Below are positions 50,395-61,404 of a stretch of DNA of 64,000 bases, piece after piece. Made by a program: the position numbers and the translations under genes. Origin of the DNA: Nonomuraea guangzhouensis (lineage in GTDB: Bacteria; Actinomycetota; Actinomycetes; Streptosporangiales; Streptosporangiaceae); contig NZ_JAHKRM010000016.1 in the NCBI RefSeq assembly GCF_019396345.1, positions 150,976-214,975 on the forward strand, written 5' to 3'. Within the stretch, counting starts at the first letter, position 1, and each line of letters opens with the position of its first letter. Under the pieces are notes generated by a model that was not told the DNA's origin, did not search any database, and saw nothing but the letters and a program-made list of their open reading frames with translations.

Positions 50395-50407
50395 TGTTAG
50401 CGTTATC
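50395..50407. promoter_or_regulatory. Possible LacI operator TGTTAGCGTTATC
   Basis: Located 18 bases upstream of the lacI start, it shares TGTTAGCG with 52980-52993 in the GH51/importer control region. This suggests one regulator acts at both. Confidence 0.5.
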
Positions 50408-50425
50408 GCGGAGGTGGTGATCCGG

Positions 50426-51457
50426 ATGGCTGGGGGATCGGACGGCAAGGCGCGCACCAGGCCCGCCGTGCTCGGCGACGTGGCCGCGCTGGCGGGCGTC
50501 TCGGCGATGACGGTCTCGCGGGTGCTCAACGCGCCCGACCGGGTACGCGCCGAGACCCGCGAGCGCGTGCTGGCCGCCGTGCGCGAGCTCGACTACTGGC
50601 CCAACTCGGCTGCTCGTCAGCTGGTCACGGGCCGTTCGGGCGTGCTCGGCGTGGTCAGCATCGACACCACCCTGTACGGCCCGGCCTCCACCCTCTACTG
50701 CATAGAGCAGGCGGCCCGGCTGGCTGGTTACACCGTGAGCATCGCCAGCCTGAGCCTGCTCAACCGCAAGTCGATCGAGGAGGGCGTGCACCGCCTCCGG
50801 ACCCAGTCCGTCGACGGCGTGGTCATCGTCGCGCCCCACGAGTCGGCGGTCGACGGCCTGCGTTACCTGCCGCCCGATCTGCCGGTGGTGGCCGTCGACG
50901 CGGGCAAGGACGTCCCGGTGCCGGTGGTCATGGTCGACCAGCGGGCGGGCGCCGCGCGGGCCACCCGCCACCTGCTGAGCCTCGGCCACGAGACGGTCTG
51001 GCACGTGAGCGGGCCGGTCGACTGGATCGACGCCAGCGGCCGGATCGAAGGCTGGCGGGGCGTGCTGGAAGCCGAGGGCCGGCCGGTGCCCGAGCTGTTA
51101 CGCGGCGACTGGAGTCCCCGCTCGGGCTACCAGCACGGCCGGATGCTGGCCGCCGACCCGTCGGTCACGGCCGTCTTCGTGGGCAACGACCAGATGGCGC
51201 TGGGCGTCCTGCGGGCGATGCGCGAGGCCGGGCGCCGGGTGCCGGAGGAGGTGAGCGTGATCGGCTTCGACGACATTCCGGAGGCCGCCTACTATTGGCC
51301 CCCGCTGACCACGGTCCGGCAGGACTTCCGCGAGGTCGGCAGGAGCGCCTTCCACCTGCTCCTCGACCGGATGGCGGGCGCGGAGAAGGAGACCCAGCGG
51401 CTGGTGGAGCCCGAGCTCGTGGTCAGGGAGAGCACGGGCGCCAGCCGTACGAGGTGA
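50426..51457 (+). CDS. LacI family regulator of the xylan/arabinan locus
   Basis: This LacI protein of about 343 residues has the DNA-binding head VLGDVAALAGVSAMTVSRVLNAPDRVRAETRERV and a sugar-binding domain (VTAVFVGNDQMALGVLRAM, VIGFDDIPEAAYYWPPLTTVRQD). GTG 50417 and ATG 50426 are both possible; ATG is used because GGAGG would be too close to the GTG. It stands between GH10 and GH51, and TGTTAGCG elements at its own promoter and at the GH51/importer promoter mark likely targets. Confidence 0.9.
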   Translation: MAGGSDGKARTRPAVLGDVAALAGVSAMTVSRVLNAPDRVRAETRERVLAAVRELDYWPNSAARQLVTGRSGVLGVVSIDTTLYGPASTLYCIEQAARLAGYTVSIASLSLLNRKSIEEGVHRLRTQSVDGVVIVAPHESAVDGLRYLPPDLPVVAVDAGKDVPVPVVMVDQRAGAARATRHLLSLGHETVWHVSGPVDWIDASGRIEGWRGVLEAEGRPVPELLRGDWSPRSGYQHGRMLAADPSVTAVFVGNDQMALGVLRAMREAGRRVPEEVSVIGFDDIPEAAYYWPPLTTVRQDFREVGRSAFHLLLDRMAGAEKETQRLVEPELVVRESTGASRTR

Positions 51458-52948
51458 TCAGCCGAGGCGGATCACGTTCCATGAGACAGGGGGCAGCAGC
51501 ACGCGGAGCGGATCGTGCTGGATGTCCGGGTTCGGCCGGGGTGCGACGGTGTCCGGCGCCTCGGCCGTGTTGCGGGCGTAGACGTCGGGGCCCGACAGCG
51601 TGGTGGCCTCGACTATGCGGACACCGCCCAGCGAGCGCGCGTCGATCTCCAGCGACAACGGCTCGTCGGTCGAGCGGTTGACGGCGAAGATCACGGTCTC
51701 GTCGCCGGAGTGCGTGGCGACCGCGTGCAGCAGCGGCACCTCCCCATACTCCTTGGTGTCGTGGCTCGGCGAGGTCGTCTCGACGCGGAGCACGTCGCCG
51801 GCGGCGTGCCGGGACGCCTGCGCGAAGGGGTGGAAGGTGGTCTGCTTCCACGCCGACCCGCCGGGCGAGGTCATGATCGGCGCGATCACGTTGACCAGCT
51901 GGGCCAGCGAGGCGGACGTCACCCGGTCGCTGTTGCGCAGGAGGGTGATCAGCAGGCCGCCGAAGGCCACCGCGTCCGCCAGGTGATAGTGGTCCTCCAG
52001 CAGCGGCGGCGCGACCGGCCAGTCGCGCGGCGGCTCGGCGGCCTGGAAGCGGGACAGGTACCAGACGTTCCACTCGTCGAACGAGAGGTTGATCTTCTTG
52101 CGCGACTTCAGCCGGGCCCCGACGGAGTCGGCGGTGGCCACGACCGAGGAGATGAAGTACTCCATGTCGGTCGAGCAGGCCAGGAAGCTTGCCAGATCGC
52201 CGTCCTTCTCCTCGTAGTAGGCGTGGCAGGAGACATAGTCGACCACGTCATAGGTCTCCTCCAGCACCGTGGCCTCCCACGCGCCGAAGGTCGGCATCGA
52301 CGAGCTCGAGCTGCCGCAGGCGACCAGCTCCAGCTCGCCGTCCATCGTGCGCATGGCGCGAGCGGTCTCGGCGGCCAGCCTGCCGTACTCGCGGGCGGTC
52401 TTGTGGCCGGTCTGCCACGTGCCGTCCATCTCGTTGCCCAGGCACCACATCCGGATGCCGTGCGGTTCCTTGGCGCCGTTGGCGATCCGCAGGTCCGACA
52501 GCGTGGTGCCGGACGGGTGGTTGCAGTATTCGAGCAGGTCCAGGGCCTCGGCGATGCCGCGCGTGCCGAGGTTGAGCGCCATCATCGGCTCCACCCCGGC
52601 CTTGCGGCACCAGCGGACGAACTCATCCACCCCGACCTCGTTGGTCTCGGTGCTGTGCCAGGCCAGGTCCAGCCGGCGGGGCCGCTCGGCGACCGGTCCG
52701 ATGCCGTCCTCCCAGCGGTAGCCGGACACGAAGTTGCCGCCCGGATAGCGGACCGTGGACACACCCAGCTCGCGGGTCAGGTCGAGGACGTCTCGGCGGA
52801 AGCCGTCCGCGTCGGCGGTCGGGTGGCCCGGCTCGTAGATGCCGGTGTAGACGCAACGGCCCAAGTGCTCCACGAACGTGCCGAACGTACGGCGGCGTAC
52901 CGGGGCCACGCGGAAGGCGGGGTCGATGGTGAGATGCGCTTCGTGCAC
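51458..52948 (-). CDS. GH51 alpha-L-arabinofuranosidase
   Basis: This 496-residue GH51 enzyme has no signal peptide, so it is intracellular. The acid/base is Glu173 in CLGNEMDGTWQ and the nucleophile Glu292 in LSFDEWNVWY; FGTFVEHLGRCVYTGIYEP and RYPGGNFVSGYRWEDG are family hallmarks, followed by a C-terminal beta domain. It releases arabinose from arabinoxylan or arabinan oligosaccharides brought in by the divergent ABC importer. Its stop abuts that of the convergent lacI gene with no gap. Confidence 0.95.
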   Translation of the reverse strand: MHEAHLTIDPAFRVAPVRRRTFGTFVEHLGRCVYTGIYEPGHPTADADGFRRDVLDLTRELGVSTVRYPGGNFVSGYRWEDGIGPVAERPRRLDLAWHSTETNEVGVDEFVRWCRKAGVEPMMALNLGTRGIAEALDLLEYCNHPSGTTLSDLRIANGAKEPHGIRMWCLGNEMDGTWQTGHKTAREYGRLAAETARAMRTMDGELELVACGSSSSSMPTFGAWEATVLEETYDVVDYVSCHAYYEEKDGDLASFLACSTDMEYFISSVVATADSVGARLKSRKKINLSFDEWNVWYLSRFQAAEPPRDWPVAPPLLEDHYHLADAVAFGGLLITLLRNSDRVTSASLAQLVNVIAPIMTSPGGSAWKQTTFHPFAQASRHAAGDVLRVETTSPSHDTKEYGEVPLLHAVATHSGDETVIFAVNRSTDEPLSLEIDARSLGGVRIVEATTLSGPDVYARNTAEAPDTVAPRPNPDIQHDPLRVLLPPVSWNVIRLG

Positions 52949-52979
52949 TGTGCAGACTCCTCGGAAGTGATTCCTAAAT

Positions 52980-52993
52980 TGTTAGCGCTCCCA
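52980..52993. promoter_or_regulatory. LacI-type operator TGTTAGCGCTCCCA
   Basis: This half-palindrome combines TGTTAGCG with the AGCGCTCCCA half of the CelR/CebR box, 32 bases upstream of the GH51 start. It may be a hybrid site or the operator of the neighbouring LacI protein. Confidence 0.6.
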
Positions 52994-53012
52994 TAGGCCG
53001 GGTCAAGTGCTC

Positions 53013-53049
53013 TTGACAGCTCCGGTGTTACCGCAAACACTCGGGTAAC
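53013..53049 (+). promoter_or_regulatory. Promoter with overlapping inverted repeats, importer operon
   Basis: A TTGACA -35 hexamer (53013-53018) is followed at 17 bases by AACACT (53036-53041), a weak -10. The spacer holds the inverted repeat GTGTTACCGCAAACAC (53025-53040) and a wider one, GTTACC with GGGTAAC (53043-53049). Both would block transcription of the binding-protein gene if bound. Confidence 0.55.
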
Positions 53050-53066
53050 CCGAAAAGAGGCTGCTC

Positions 53067-54398
53067 ATGGAAGGTTCCTCATCCGTCTCCCGCCGCCACC
53101 TCCTCGGCGGTACTCTCGCCCTTCTCGGTGCCGGCGCCGCCGGCTGCGCGATCCCCATCGGCCTGGGCTCGGCCCAGCGCCGGGTCCGTTACTGGCACTT
53201 CCTCGGGGCCAGTGACGGCATCATCATGAACCGGATGGTCGGCGCGTTCGCCAAGGCCAATCCGGACATCTTCGTCGAGGAGAACGTGCTCGCGTGGGGC
53301 GAGCCGTACTACACGAAGATCGCGATGGCCGGAGCGGGCGGGCGCTCGCCCGACCTGGCCACCTTCCATCTGGCCCGCCTGTCCGGGATCGGCGCCGGCC
53401 GGATACTCGACCCGATCAACCTCGACCTGCTCGCCAAGAACGGCCTGCGGGCCGCCGACTTCAGCCCGCCCATCTGGGAACGCGCCCACATCGACGGCGA
53501 GCTGTACGCCGTGCCGTTCGACGCGCATCCCATGGTCCAGTACTACAACACCGACATCTCCCGAAAGGCCGGCCTGCTCGGCGCCGACGGCAAGCTGAAG
53601 CCGACCACCGGGACCGACGAGCTGCTGGCCATGCTGCGCACGGCCAAGAACACGCTCGGCGGCAAGCCACCGCTGGTCTTCGACATGCTCGGCCTGGGCA
53701 CGGTCGGGCCGTGGCGGGTGTGGGAGTCCCTGTACGCGCAGAGCGGCGGCACGCTGGTGTCGGACGACGGCGCCCGGATCACCCTCGACGACGCCAAGGC
53801 GCTGGACGTGCTGCGGTTCATGCAGTTGCTCGGCAAGGAAGGGCTGTGCGGCACGCGCACCGATTACGGCGCGTCCGTGGCCGCCTTCACCAACGGCGAG
53901 GCGGCCTTCCTGTGGAACGGCGACTGGGAGACCACCGGATTGAAGGAACGCAAGACGCCGTTCAGCATGGCCCGCTTCCCCAACGTCTTCGGCAGCGGCG
54001 CGGCCCAGGCCGACTGCCACTCGTTCGTGCTGCCGCACCAGCGCAGCCGGGATCCGGAGACCGAGGAGGCCACCTACCGGTTCATCGCCTACCTGGTCAA
54101 GCACAGTGCCGACTGGGCGGTGGCCGGGCACGTGCCCGCCTACCTGCCCGCGCTGGAGGAGCCCTCCTACCTCGCGCTGCAACCGCAGTCGGAGTACCGC
54201 TCGGTGATCACCGAGGTCGCCCTGGATCCCAAGGTGTGGTTCGCCGGGTCCGCGTCTCGGTTGTGGATCGAGTTCGGTGGCGCGTTCTCGCCGGTCATCA
54301 GCGGGTCGAAGACGCCCGAGCAGGGCCTGGAGACGGCCAAGCAGGCGCTGCGCCGGCTCATGTCAGCCCCCAACCCCTTCCCCGTCAAGGAGGGATGA
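53067..54398 (+). CDS. Oligosaccharide ABC importer binding lipoprotein (Tat-type leader)
   Basis: This 443-residue extracellular binding protein has a twin-arginine-like leader (SRRHLLGG) and a lipobox ending GAAGC (Cys about 27). The mature part is a cluster B type (RYWHFLGASDGIIMNRMVGAFAKANPDI, AFLWNGDWETTGL). It is first in an operon with two permeases and divergent from GH51, so arabinoxylan or arabinan oligosaccharides are the likely ligands. AAAAGAGG precedes ATG 53067. Confidence 0.92.
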   Translation: MEGSSSVSRRHLLGGTLALLGAGAAGCAIPIGLGSAQRRVRYWHFLGASDGIIMNRMVGAFAKANPDIFVEENVLAWGEPYYTKIAMAGAGGRSPDLATFHLARLSGIGAGRILDPINLDLLAKNGLRAADFSPPIWERAHIDGELYAVPFDAHPMVQYYNTDISRKAGLLGADGKLKPTTGTDELLAMLRTAKNTLGGKPPLVFDMLGLGTVGPWRVWESLYAQSGGTLVSDDGARITLDDAKALDVLRFMQLLGKEGLCGTRTDYGASVAAFTNGEAAFLWNGDWETTGLKERKTPFSMARFPNVFGSGAAQADCHSFVLPHQRSRDPETEEATYRFIAYLVKHSADWAVAGHVPAYLPALEEPSYLALQPQSEYRSVITEVALDPKVWFAGSASRLWIEFGGAFSPVISGSKTPEQGLETAKQALRRLMSAPNPFPVKEG

Positions 54399-55318
54399 TG
54401 GCAGCAACCGTCGCCGCCCCCGCCGCCACCGCTCCGGTCTCCCAGGCCCAGGTACGGCGCCGCTGGACCCAGCACGGGCTGCTGTTCGTCGCGCCCTTCC
54501 TGCTGATCTACGTCGTCTTCCTGGTGTGGCCGACCGTGCTCGGCTTCCGCATGAGCCTGTCGAGCGTCAACATCGCGGGCGGCAACAACGAGCTCGTCGG
54601 GTTCGCCAACTACGCCGAGGCGTTCAGCGACCCCAGGATGTGGCACTCGCTGTGGAACACGCTGGTGTTCACCGTGCTGAGCACCGTCCCGCTGGTGCTG
54701 CTCGGCCTGGGATTCGCGCTGCTGGTGCACAACCTGCGCTTCCTGCAGTGGCTGTGGCGGCTGTCGTTCTTCGGGCCGTTCCTGTTGCCGTCGGCCGTCA
54801 TCGCGGTGCTCTGGCTGCAGATGATCTACCCGCCCGACTACGGCCTGCTCAACGGCACGCTGGGCACCGATATCCTCTGGCTGGGCGACCCGGACCTGGC
54901 GATGTGGTCGATGGTGCTGACCACCGTCTGGTGGACGGTCGGCTTCAACTTCCTGCTCTACCTCGCCGCCCTGCAGTCGATCCCCCAGCACCTGTACGAC
55001 GCCGCCGCGATCGACGGGGCGACGGCCTGGACCAAGCTGCGCTCGATCACGCTGCCGCTGCTCGGCCGGACGACCGGGCTCATCGTGGTGCTGCAGCTCC
55101 TGGCGTCGCTGAAGGTCTTCGACCAGATCTACCTGATGACGAACGGCGGCCCCGAGGAGGCCACCCGGCCGATCATCGAGTACGCGTACGAGGTCGGCTT
55201 CTCCGGCTACCGCATCGGCTACGCGTCGGCCATCACCTACATCCTCTTCGTCCTGATCGTCATCGTGTCGCTGGGGCAGCTCCGGCTGCTCCGCAAGCGC
55301 GAGGAGGCCCTGTCATGA
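54395..55318 (+). CDS. Oligosaccharide ABC importer permease (MalF/CUT1 type)
   Basis: This CUT1 permease of about 307 residues has six helices and the EAA loop LYDAAAIDGATAWTKLRSITLPLLGR. Tandem ATG codons at 54395 and 54398 overlap the stop of the binding-protein gene, with AAGGAGGG just upstream. No ATPase gene is present; a shared MsiK-like ATPase is expected. Confidence 0.92.
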   Translation: MMAATVAAPAATAPVSQAQVRRRWTQHGLLFVAPFLLIYVVFLVWPTVLGFRMSLSSVNIAGGNNELVGFANYAEAFSDPRMWHSLWNTLVFTVLSTVPLVLLGLGFALLVHNLRFLQWLWRLSFFGPFLLPSAVIAVLWLQMIYPPDYGLLNGTLGTDILWLGDPDLAMWSMVLTTVWWTVGFNFLLYLAALQSIPQHLYDAAAIDGATAWTKLRSITLPLLGRTTGLIVVLQLLASLKVFDQIYLMTNGGPEEATRPIIEYAYEVGFSGYRIGYASAITYILFVLIVIVSLGQLRLLRKREEALS

Positions 55319-56148
55319 CCAAGCGGTTCAGCCCCTCCCAGATCATCCTGCTGGTGATCGCGGCGGCGCTCGCCATCGTCTGGATCGCCCCGATCGCCTG
55401 GGCCGTCGCCACCTCGCTGAAGCCCGAGTCCGAGACCACCAAGCTCCCGCTCCAGTGGTTCGGCAGCGAGATCACCCTCGACTCCTACCGGCTGGTGCTG
55501 GCGACCGGCGGCATCGTCAAGTGGGCGATCAACTCGACGGTCACCGCGGTCGTCGTCACCTTCATGACCGTGCTGTTCTCGGCGATGGCCGCGTACGGCT
55601 TCGCACGCACGCAGTTCCGCGGCCAGCGGGTGCTGCTGGCGGTCATCCTGGCCGGGATCATGGTGCCGCCGCAGGTGCTCATCGCGCCGCTGTTCGCCGA
55701 GATGGTGTCGTTCGGGCTGGTCGACACCTGGTGGTCGATCATCCTGCCGCAGGTCGCGGCGCCGCTGATCGTGTACATCCTCTACAAGTTCTTCCAGGAC
55801 GTGCCGCCGGAGCTGGAGCAGGCGGCCTTCGTGGACGGGGCCGGGCGCTGGCGGGTGTTCTTCACGATCGTCCTGCCGCTGTCGCGCCCGGTGCTCGCGG
55901 CCGTGTCGATCTTCACGTTCATCACGACGTGGAACAACTTCCTCTGGCCGTTCCTGGTCTCGACCGACCCCAACACGATGACGCTCCCGGTCGGCCTGGC
56001 CAACGTGGTGCAGGGCACGTTCGGTCTCCGGTACGCGCAGATCATGGCCAGCGTGGTGCTCGCCGGGCTGCCGCTGCTCGTGGTCTTCGTCCTCTTCCAG
56101 CGTCAGATCATCCGGGGAGTCGCCCATACCGGCCTCGCCGGTCAGTGA
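55315..56148 (+). CDS. Oligosaccharide ABC importer permease (MalG/CUT1 type)
   Basis: This 277-residue permease has six helices and the EAA loop LEQAAFVDGAGRWRVFFTIVLPLSRP. It overlaps the first permease by ATGA. It is the last gene of the importer operon unless the B3/B4 protein gene, 14 bases downstream, is also included. Confidence 0.92.
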   Translation: MTKRFSPSQIILLVIAAALAIVWIAPIAWAVATSLKPESETTKLPLQWFGSEITLDSYRLVLATGGIVKWAINSTVTAVVVTFMTVLFSAMAAYGFARTQFRGQRVLLAVILAGIMVPPQVLIAPLFAEMVSFGLVDTWWSIILPQVAAPLIVYILYKFFQDVPPELEQAAFVDGAGRWRVFFTIVLPLSRPVLAAVSIFTFITTWNNFLWPFLVSTDPNTMTLPVGLANVVQGTFGLRYAQIMASVVLAGLPLLVVFVLFQRQIIRGVAHTGLAGQ

Positions 56149-56162
56149 CATCATGCCTAGCT

Positions 56163-56864
56163 ATGCACTTCCAGCATTCGGACCAGATGTGGGCTGAGCA
56201 TCCCGAACTCGCGGCCGGCGTGGTCTTCACCACGGGCATCACGCCGGACGCCGACACCGGTCCGCCGGTCGCCCGATTCGGCGCCACCGCCGAAGCCCGG
56301 CTGGCGACCGGCTCGGAGTCCGAGCTGCCGGAGATCCAGGCGTGGCGGCGGACCTTCTCGAAGATGGGGCTCAAGCCGACCCAGTACCGCTGCGCCTCGG
56401 AGGCGCTGCTGCGGCGCTTCAGGAAGGAGGGGGCGCTGCCCCGGATCCATCCGCTGATCGACCTCTGCAACGCGGTCTCGCTCGCGTACGCGATCCCGGT
56501 GGCCGTGTTCGACCTCGCGGAGGTCACCGGCAGCCTCGAGGTACGGCACGCGGCCGGCGACGAGAGCTACCTGACGTTCTCCGGCGAGACCGAGCAGCCC
56601 GAGCCCGGCGAGGTGATCTTCGCCGACGCCGCCGGTCGAGCACATGCCCGGCGCTGGACGAACCGGCAGAGCGGCCGCTCGGCCGTACGGGACAAGACCG
56701 CCACCGTGCTGATCGTCGCGGAGGCGCTGCACGACACGGCGGCGGACGACGTCCGCGAGCTTACCGCCGCGCTCGCGGACGAACTGGCCACCCTCTGGCC
56801 GGCGAAGCCGGAGACCGCGCTGCTCAGCCCGGCGGCGGCGAGGTTCGAGTTCCCGGCGGGCTAG
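56163..56864 (+). CDS. B3/B4 domain protein
   Basis: This 233-residue protein is formed mainly by a B3/B4 (tRNA synthetase-associated, PheT-like editing) domain: IQAWRRTFSKMGLKPTQYRCASEALLRRF, HPLIDLCNAVSLAYAIPVAVFDL, and RWTNRQSGRSAVRDKT. Free-standing members are thought to act in tRNA or amino acid quality control. It follows the importer operon by 14 bases but is functionally unrelated as far as can be seen. It is convergent with the Mo-hydroxylase operon with a 4-base gap. Confidence 0.85.
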   Translation: MHFQHSDQMWAEHPELAAGVVFTTGITPDADTGPPVARFGATAEARLATGSESELPEIQAWRRTFSKMGLKPTQYRCASEALLRRFRKEGALPRIHPLIDLCNAVSLAYAIPVAVFDLAEVTGSLEVRHAAGDESYLTFSGETEQPEPGEVIFADAAGRAHARRWTNRQSGRSAVRDKTATVLIVAEALHDTAADDVRELTAALADELATLWPAKPETALLSPAAARFEFPAG

Positions 56865-56868
56865 CCGG

Positions 56869-59162
<2,294 letters not shown>

Positions 59163-59166
<4 letters not shown>

Positions 59167-60149
59167 GTCGTCCCCCTGTCGCTGAGCCGCCGCAGTGTCG
59201 CCACGATCGTCCGTTGGGCCAGCTCGATCTTGAAGGTGTTGTCCGGCCGGCCGACCGCCGGCTCCAGCTCCGCCTCCGCCGCCCGGCGGAACGACTCCTC
59301 GGTGGCCGGGGCGCCGAGCAGCGCCGCCTCGGCCTGGCGGGCCCGCCACGGCTTGGCCGCCACGCCGCCGAGCGCCAGCCGTACGTCCGTCACCACCCCG
59401 TCCGTGACCTCCAGCGCCGCGGCCACCGACACCAGGGCGAACGCGTACGAGGCCCGGTCGCGCACCTTGCGGTAGGCGGAGGGCGCCGTCAGCTCCGGCA
59501 CCTCGACCGCGGTGATCAGCTCGTCCGGCTCCAGCGCCGTCTCCAGGTGCGGGGTGCCGCCGGGCAGCCGGTAGAAGTCGGCCAGCGGCACGCGCCGCAG
59601 GCCGCGCACGCTCTCCACCTCGACGATGGCGTCCAGCGCGGCGAGCGCGACGCACATGTCCGAGGGATGCGTGGCGATGCAGTCGTCGCTCACGCCGAGA
59701 ACGGCGTGGTTGCGGTTGAAGCCGCCGATCGCGTCGCAGCCGCTGCCGGGCACGCGCTTGTTGCAGGCCGCCGCGCCGTCGTAGAAGTAGGGGCACCGGG
59801 TGCGCTGCAGCAGGTTGCCGCCTACCGTGGCCATGTTGCGCAGCTGCGCCGAGGCGCCCGCGAGCAGCGCCTGCGACAGCAGCGGATAGCGGGTCCTGAT
59901 CACCCGGTCGGCGGCCAGGTGGCTGTTGCGCACCAGCGCTCCGACGCGCACGCCGCCGCCGGGCAGCTCCTCGATCTCGGTCAACGGCAGCCGGGTGATG
60001 TCGACCACCGTGTCGGGCTGCTCGATGTCCTCGCGCATCAGGTCGACGAGGTTCGTCCCGCCGCCGAGGAACTTCGCGTTGGGCTCCGCCGCGATCACGC
60101 GGACGGCCGTCGCCACGTCGGGGGCGCTGACGTACGAGAACGGCTTCAT
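59163..60149 (-). CDS. Molybdenum hydroxylase FAD/4Fe-4S subunit (YagS-like)
   Basis: This 328-residue FAD-binding subunit has FLGGGTNLVDLM and ATVGGNLLQRTRCPYFYD. Cysteines in the CPYFYDGAAACNKRVPGSGC segment match the extra 4Fe-4S cluster of the E. coli PaoB/YagS type, separating it from standard xanthine dehydrogenase subunits. It is coupled by ATGA on both sides. Confidence 0.92.
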
Positions 60150-60658
60150 CGCGCCACCTCCTTGATGGCCTCGACGATCCCGTTGTACGCGCCGCAGCGG
60201 CACAGGTTGCCGCTCATGCGCTCCCTGATCTCGGCCTCCGACAGCCCGGTCGCTCCCCGCTCGGCGTCGGTGACCGCGCTGGGCATGCCCGCCCCGTGCT
60301 CGGCCAGCATGCCGATCGCCGAGCAGATCTGGCCGGAGGTGCAGTAGCCGCACTGGAAGCCGTCATGTTCGATGAACGCCTGCTGGAGCGGGTGCGAGAC
60401 CCCCTCGATGGTGGTGATGTCGCGGTCCTCGTACTGCACCGCGAGAGCCAGGCAGGAGTTGATCCGCTCGCCGTCGGCCAGCACCGTGCAGGCACCGCAG
60501 GCGCCCTGGTCACAGCCCTTCTTCGTGCCGGTCAGGTCGAGCCGCTCGCGTAGCGCGTCGAGCAGGCTGACCCATGGTTCGATGTCGAGCGAGCGAGTTA
60601 CGCCGTTCACCCGCATACGCAGCGTGACCACATGTCCCTCCGGGTGGGTTCGCGTCAT
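60146..60658 (-). CDS. Molybdenum hydroxylase 2Fe-2S subunit (YagT-like)
   Basis: This 170-residue subunit has a plant-type ferredoxin cluster (CDQGACGACTVLADGERINSC) and a C-terminal cluster (CGYCTSGQICSAIGML and GNLCRCGAYNGIVEAI). It passes electrons from the Mo site to FAD. No long Tat leader is seen, so the complex is probably cytoplasmic, unlike E. coli PaoABC. First gene of the operon, divergent from TetR. Confidence 0.93.
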   Translation of the reverse strand: MTRTHPEGHVVTLRMRVNGVTRSLDIEPWVSLLDALRERLDLTGTKKGCDQGACGACTVLADGERINSCLALAVQYEDRDITTIEGVSHPLQQAFIEHDGFQCGYCTSGQICSAIGMLAEHGAGMPSAVTDAERGATGLSEAEIRERMSGNLCRCGAYNGIVEAIKEVAR

Positions 60659-60692
60659 ATGGGGTGACGTTAACAGGACGGCGTAATCTTAA

Positions 60693-60718
60693 CAAGAGAA
60701 CGGTGTTTCGTTATCTTG
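60693..60718. promoter_or_regulatory. TetR operator candidate, 26-bp inverted repeat
   Basis: Arms CAAGAGAACG (60693-60702) and CGTTATCTTG (60709-60718) match at 9 of 10 positions around a 6-base spacer. It lies between the divergent Mo-hydroxylase operon and tetR, 5 bases from the first tetR start codon. Confidence 0.75.
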
Positions 60719-60723
60719 CTCGT

Positions 60724-61392
60724 ATGCTTGGCTCGGAGATGACACGATCGGTATTCGTTCGGGCCAGGCGCCCGGAGCACAAGCAGCAGCGGCGCGAGGC
60801 CATCCTCGCCGCCGCGCGGCAGCTTGCCATCGAGGTCGGGGTCCGCAACGTCAGCCTGGGCGGGGTCGCGACGGCGGTCGGGCTGGCGAAATCCAACGTA
60901 GTGCGATATTTCGGGACCCGGGAGGAGATCTACCTCGAACTCGCCGTCGAGGAGTGGCTCGACTGGTCGGACGCGGTCGTCGCCCGGCTCGCCACGGCCG
61001 CCGCGCCCGACGACGTGATCGCCGCGCTGGTCGACACCTTGACCGAGCGGCCGCTCTTCTGCGACCTGCTGGGCCACGTCTCGATCACGCTGGAGCACAA
61101 CATCTCGGTCTCGGCGGCCCGCGCCTTCAAGCGCGCCATGATCGGTACGGTCGACGACCTCGGAGCGCGTGTCGCCCTGGCCTACCCCGGCCTGACCACC
61201 GGCGAGGGGGTCGAGCTGACCGGGGCGGCCGCCGCGCTGGCCGGCGTGCTCTACCCGATGGCCAACCCGCCGCCCGCCCTGCGGGAGCTCTACGCCCAGG
61301 ACCCCGACATCGCGGCCCGTTGCCTGCCGTTCCAGCCCACCATGAAACGCATGCTCGCCGCCCTCGCCGTCGGGCTGCCCAGCCAGCGCTGA
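60724..61392 (+). CDS. TetR family transcriptional regulator
   Basis: This TetR protein of about 222 residues has the helix-turn-helix VRNVSLGGVATAVGLAKSNVVRYFGTREEIYLELA and a C-terminal domain with LLGHVSITLEHNIS typical of a TetR subgroup. ATG 60724 and ATG 60739 are both possible. It probably represses the divergent molybdenum hydroxylase operon through the 26-bp palindrome; the inducer may be the enzyme's aldehyde substrate. Confidence 0.88.
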   Translation: MLGSEMTRSVFVRARRPEHKQQRREAILAAARQLAIEVGVRNVSLGGVATAVGLAKSNVVRYFGTREEIYLELAVEEWLDWSDAVVARLATAAAPDDVIAALVDTLTERPLFCDLLGHVSITLEHNISVSAARAFKRAMIGTVDDLGARVALAYPGLTTGEGVELTGAAAALAGVLYPMANPPPALRELYAQDPDIAARCLPFQPTMKRMLAALAVGLPSQR

Positions 61393-61404
61393 CCGTACCC
61401 CCGG

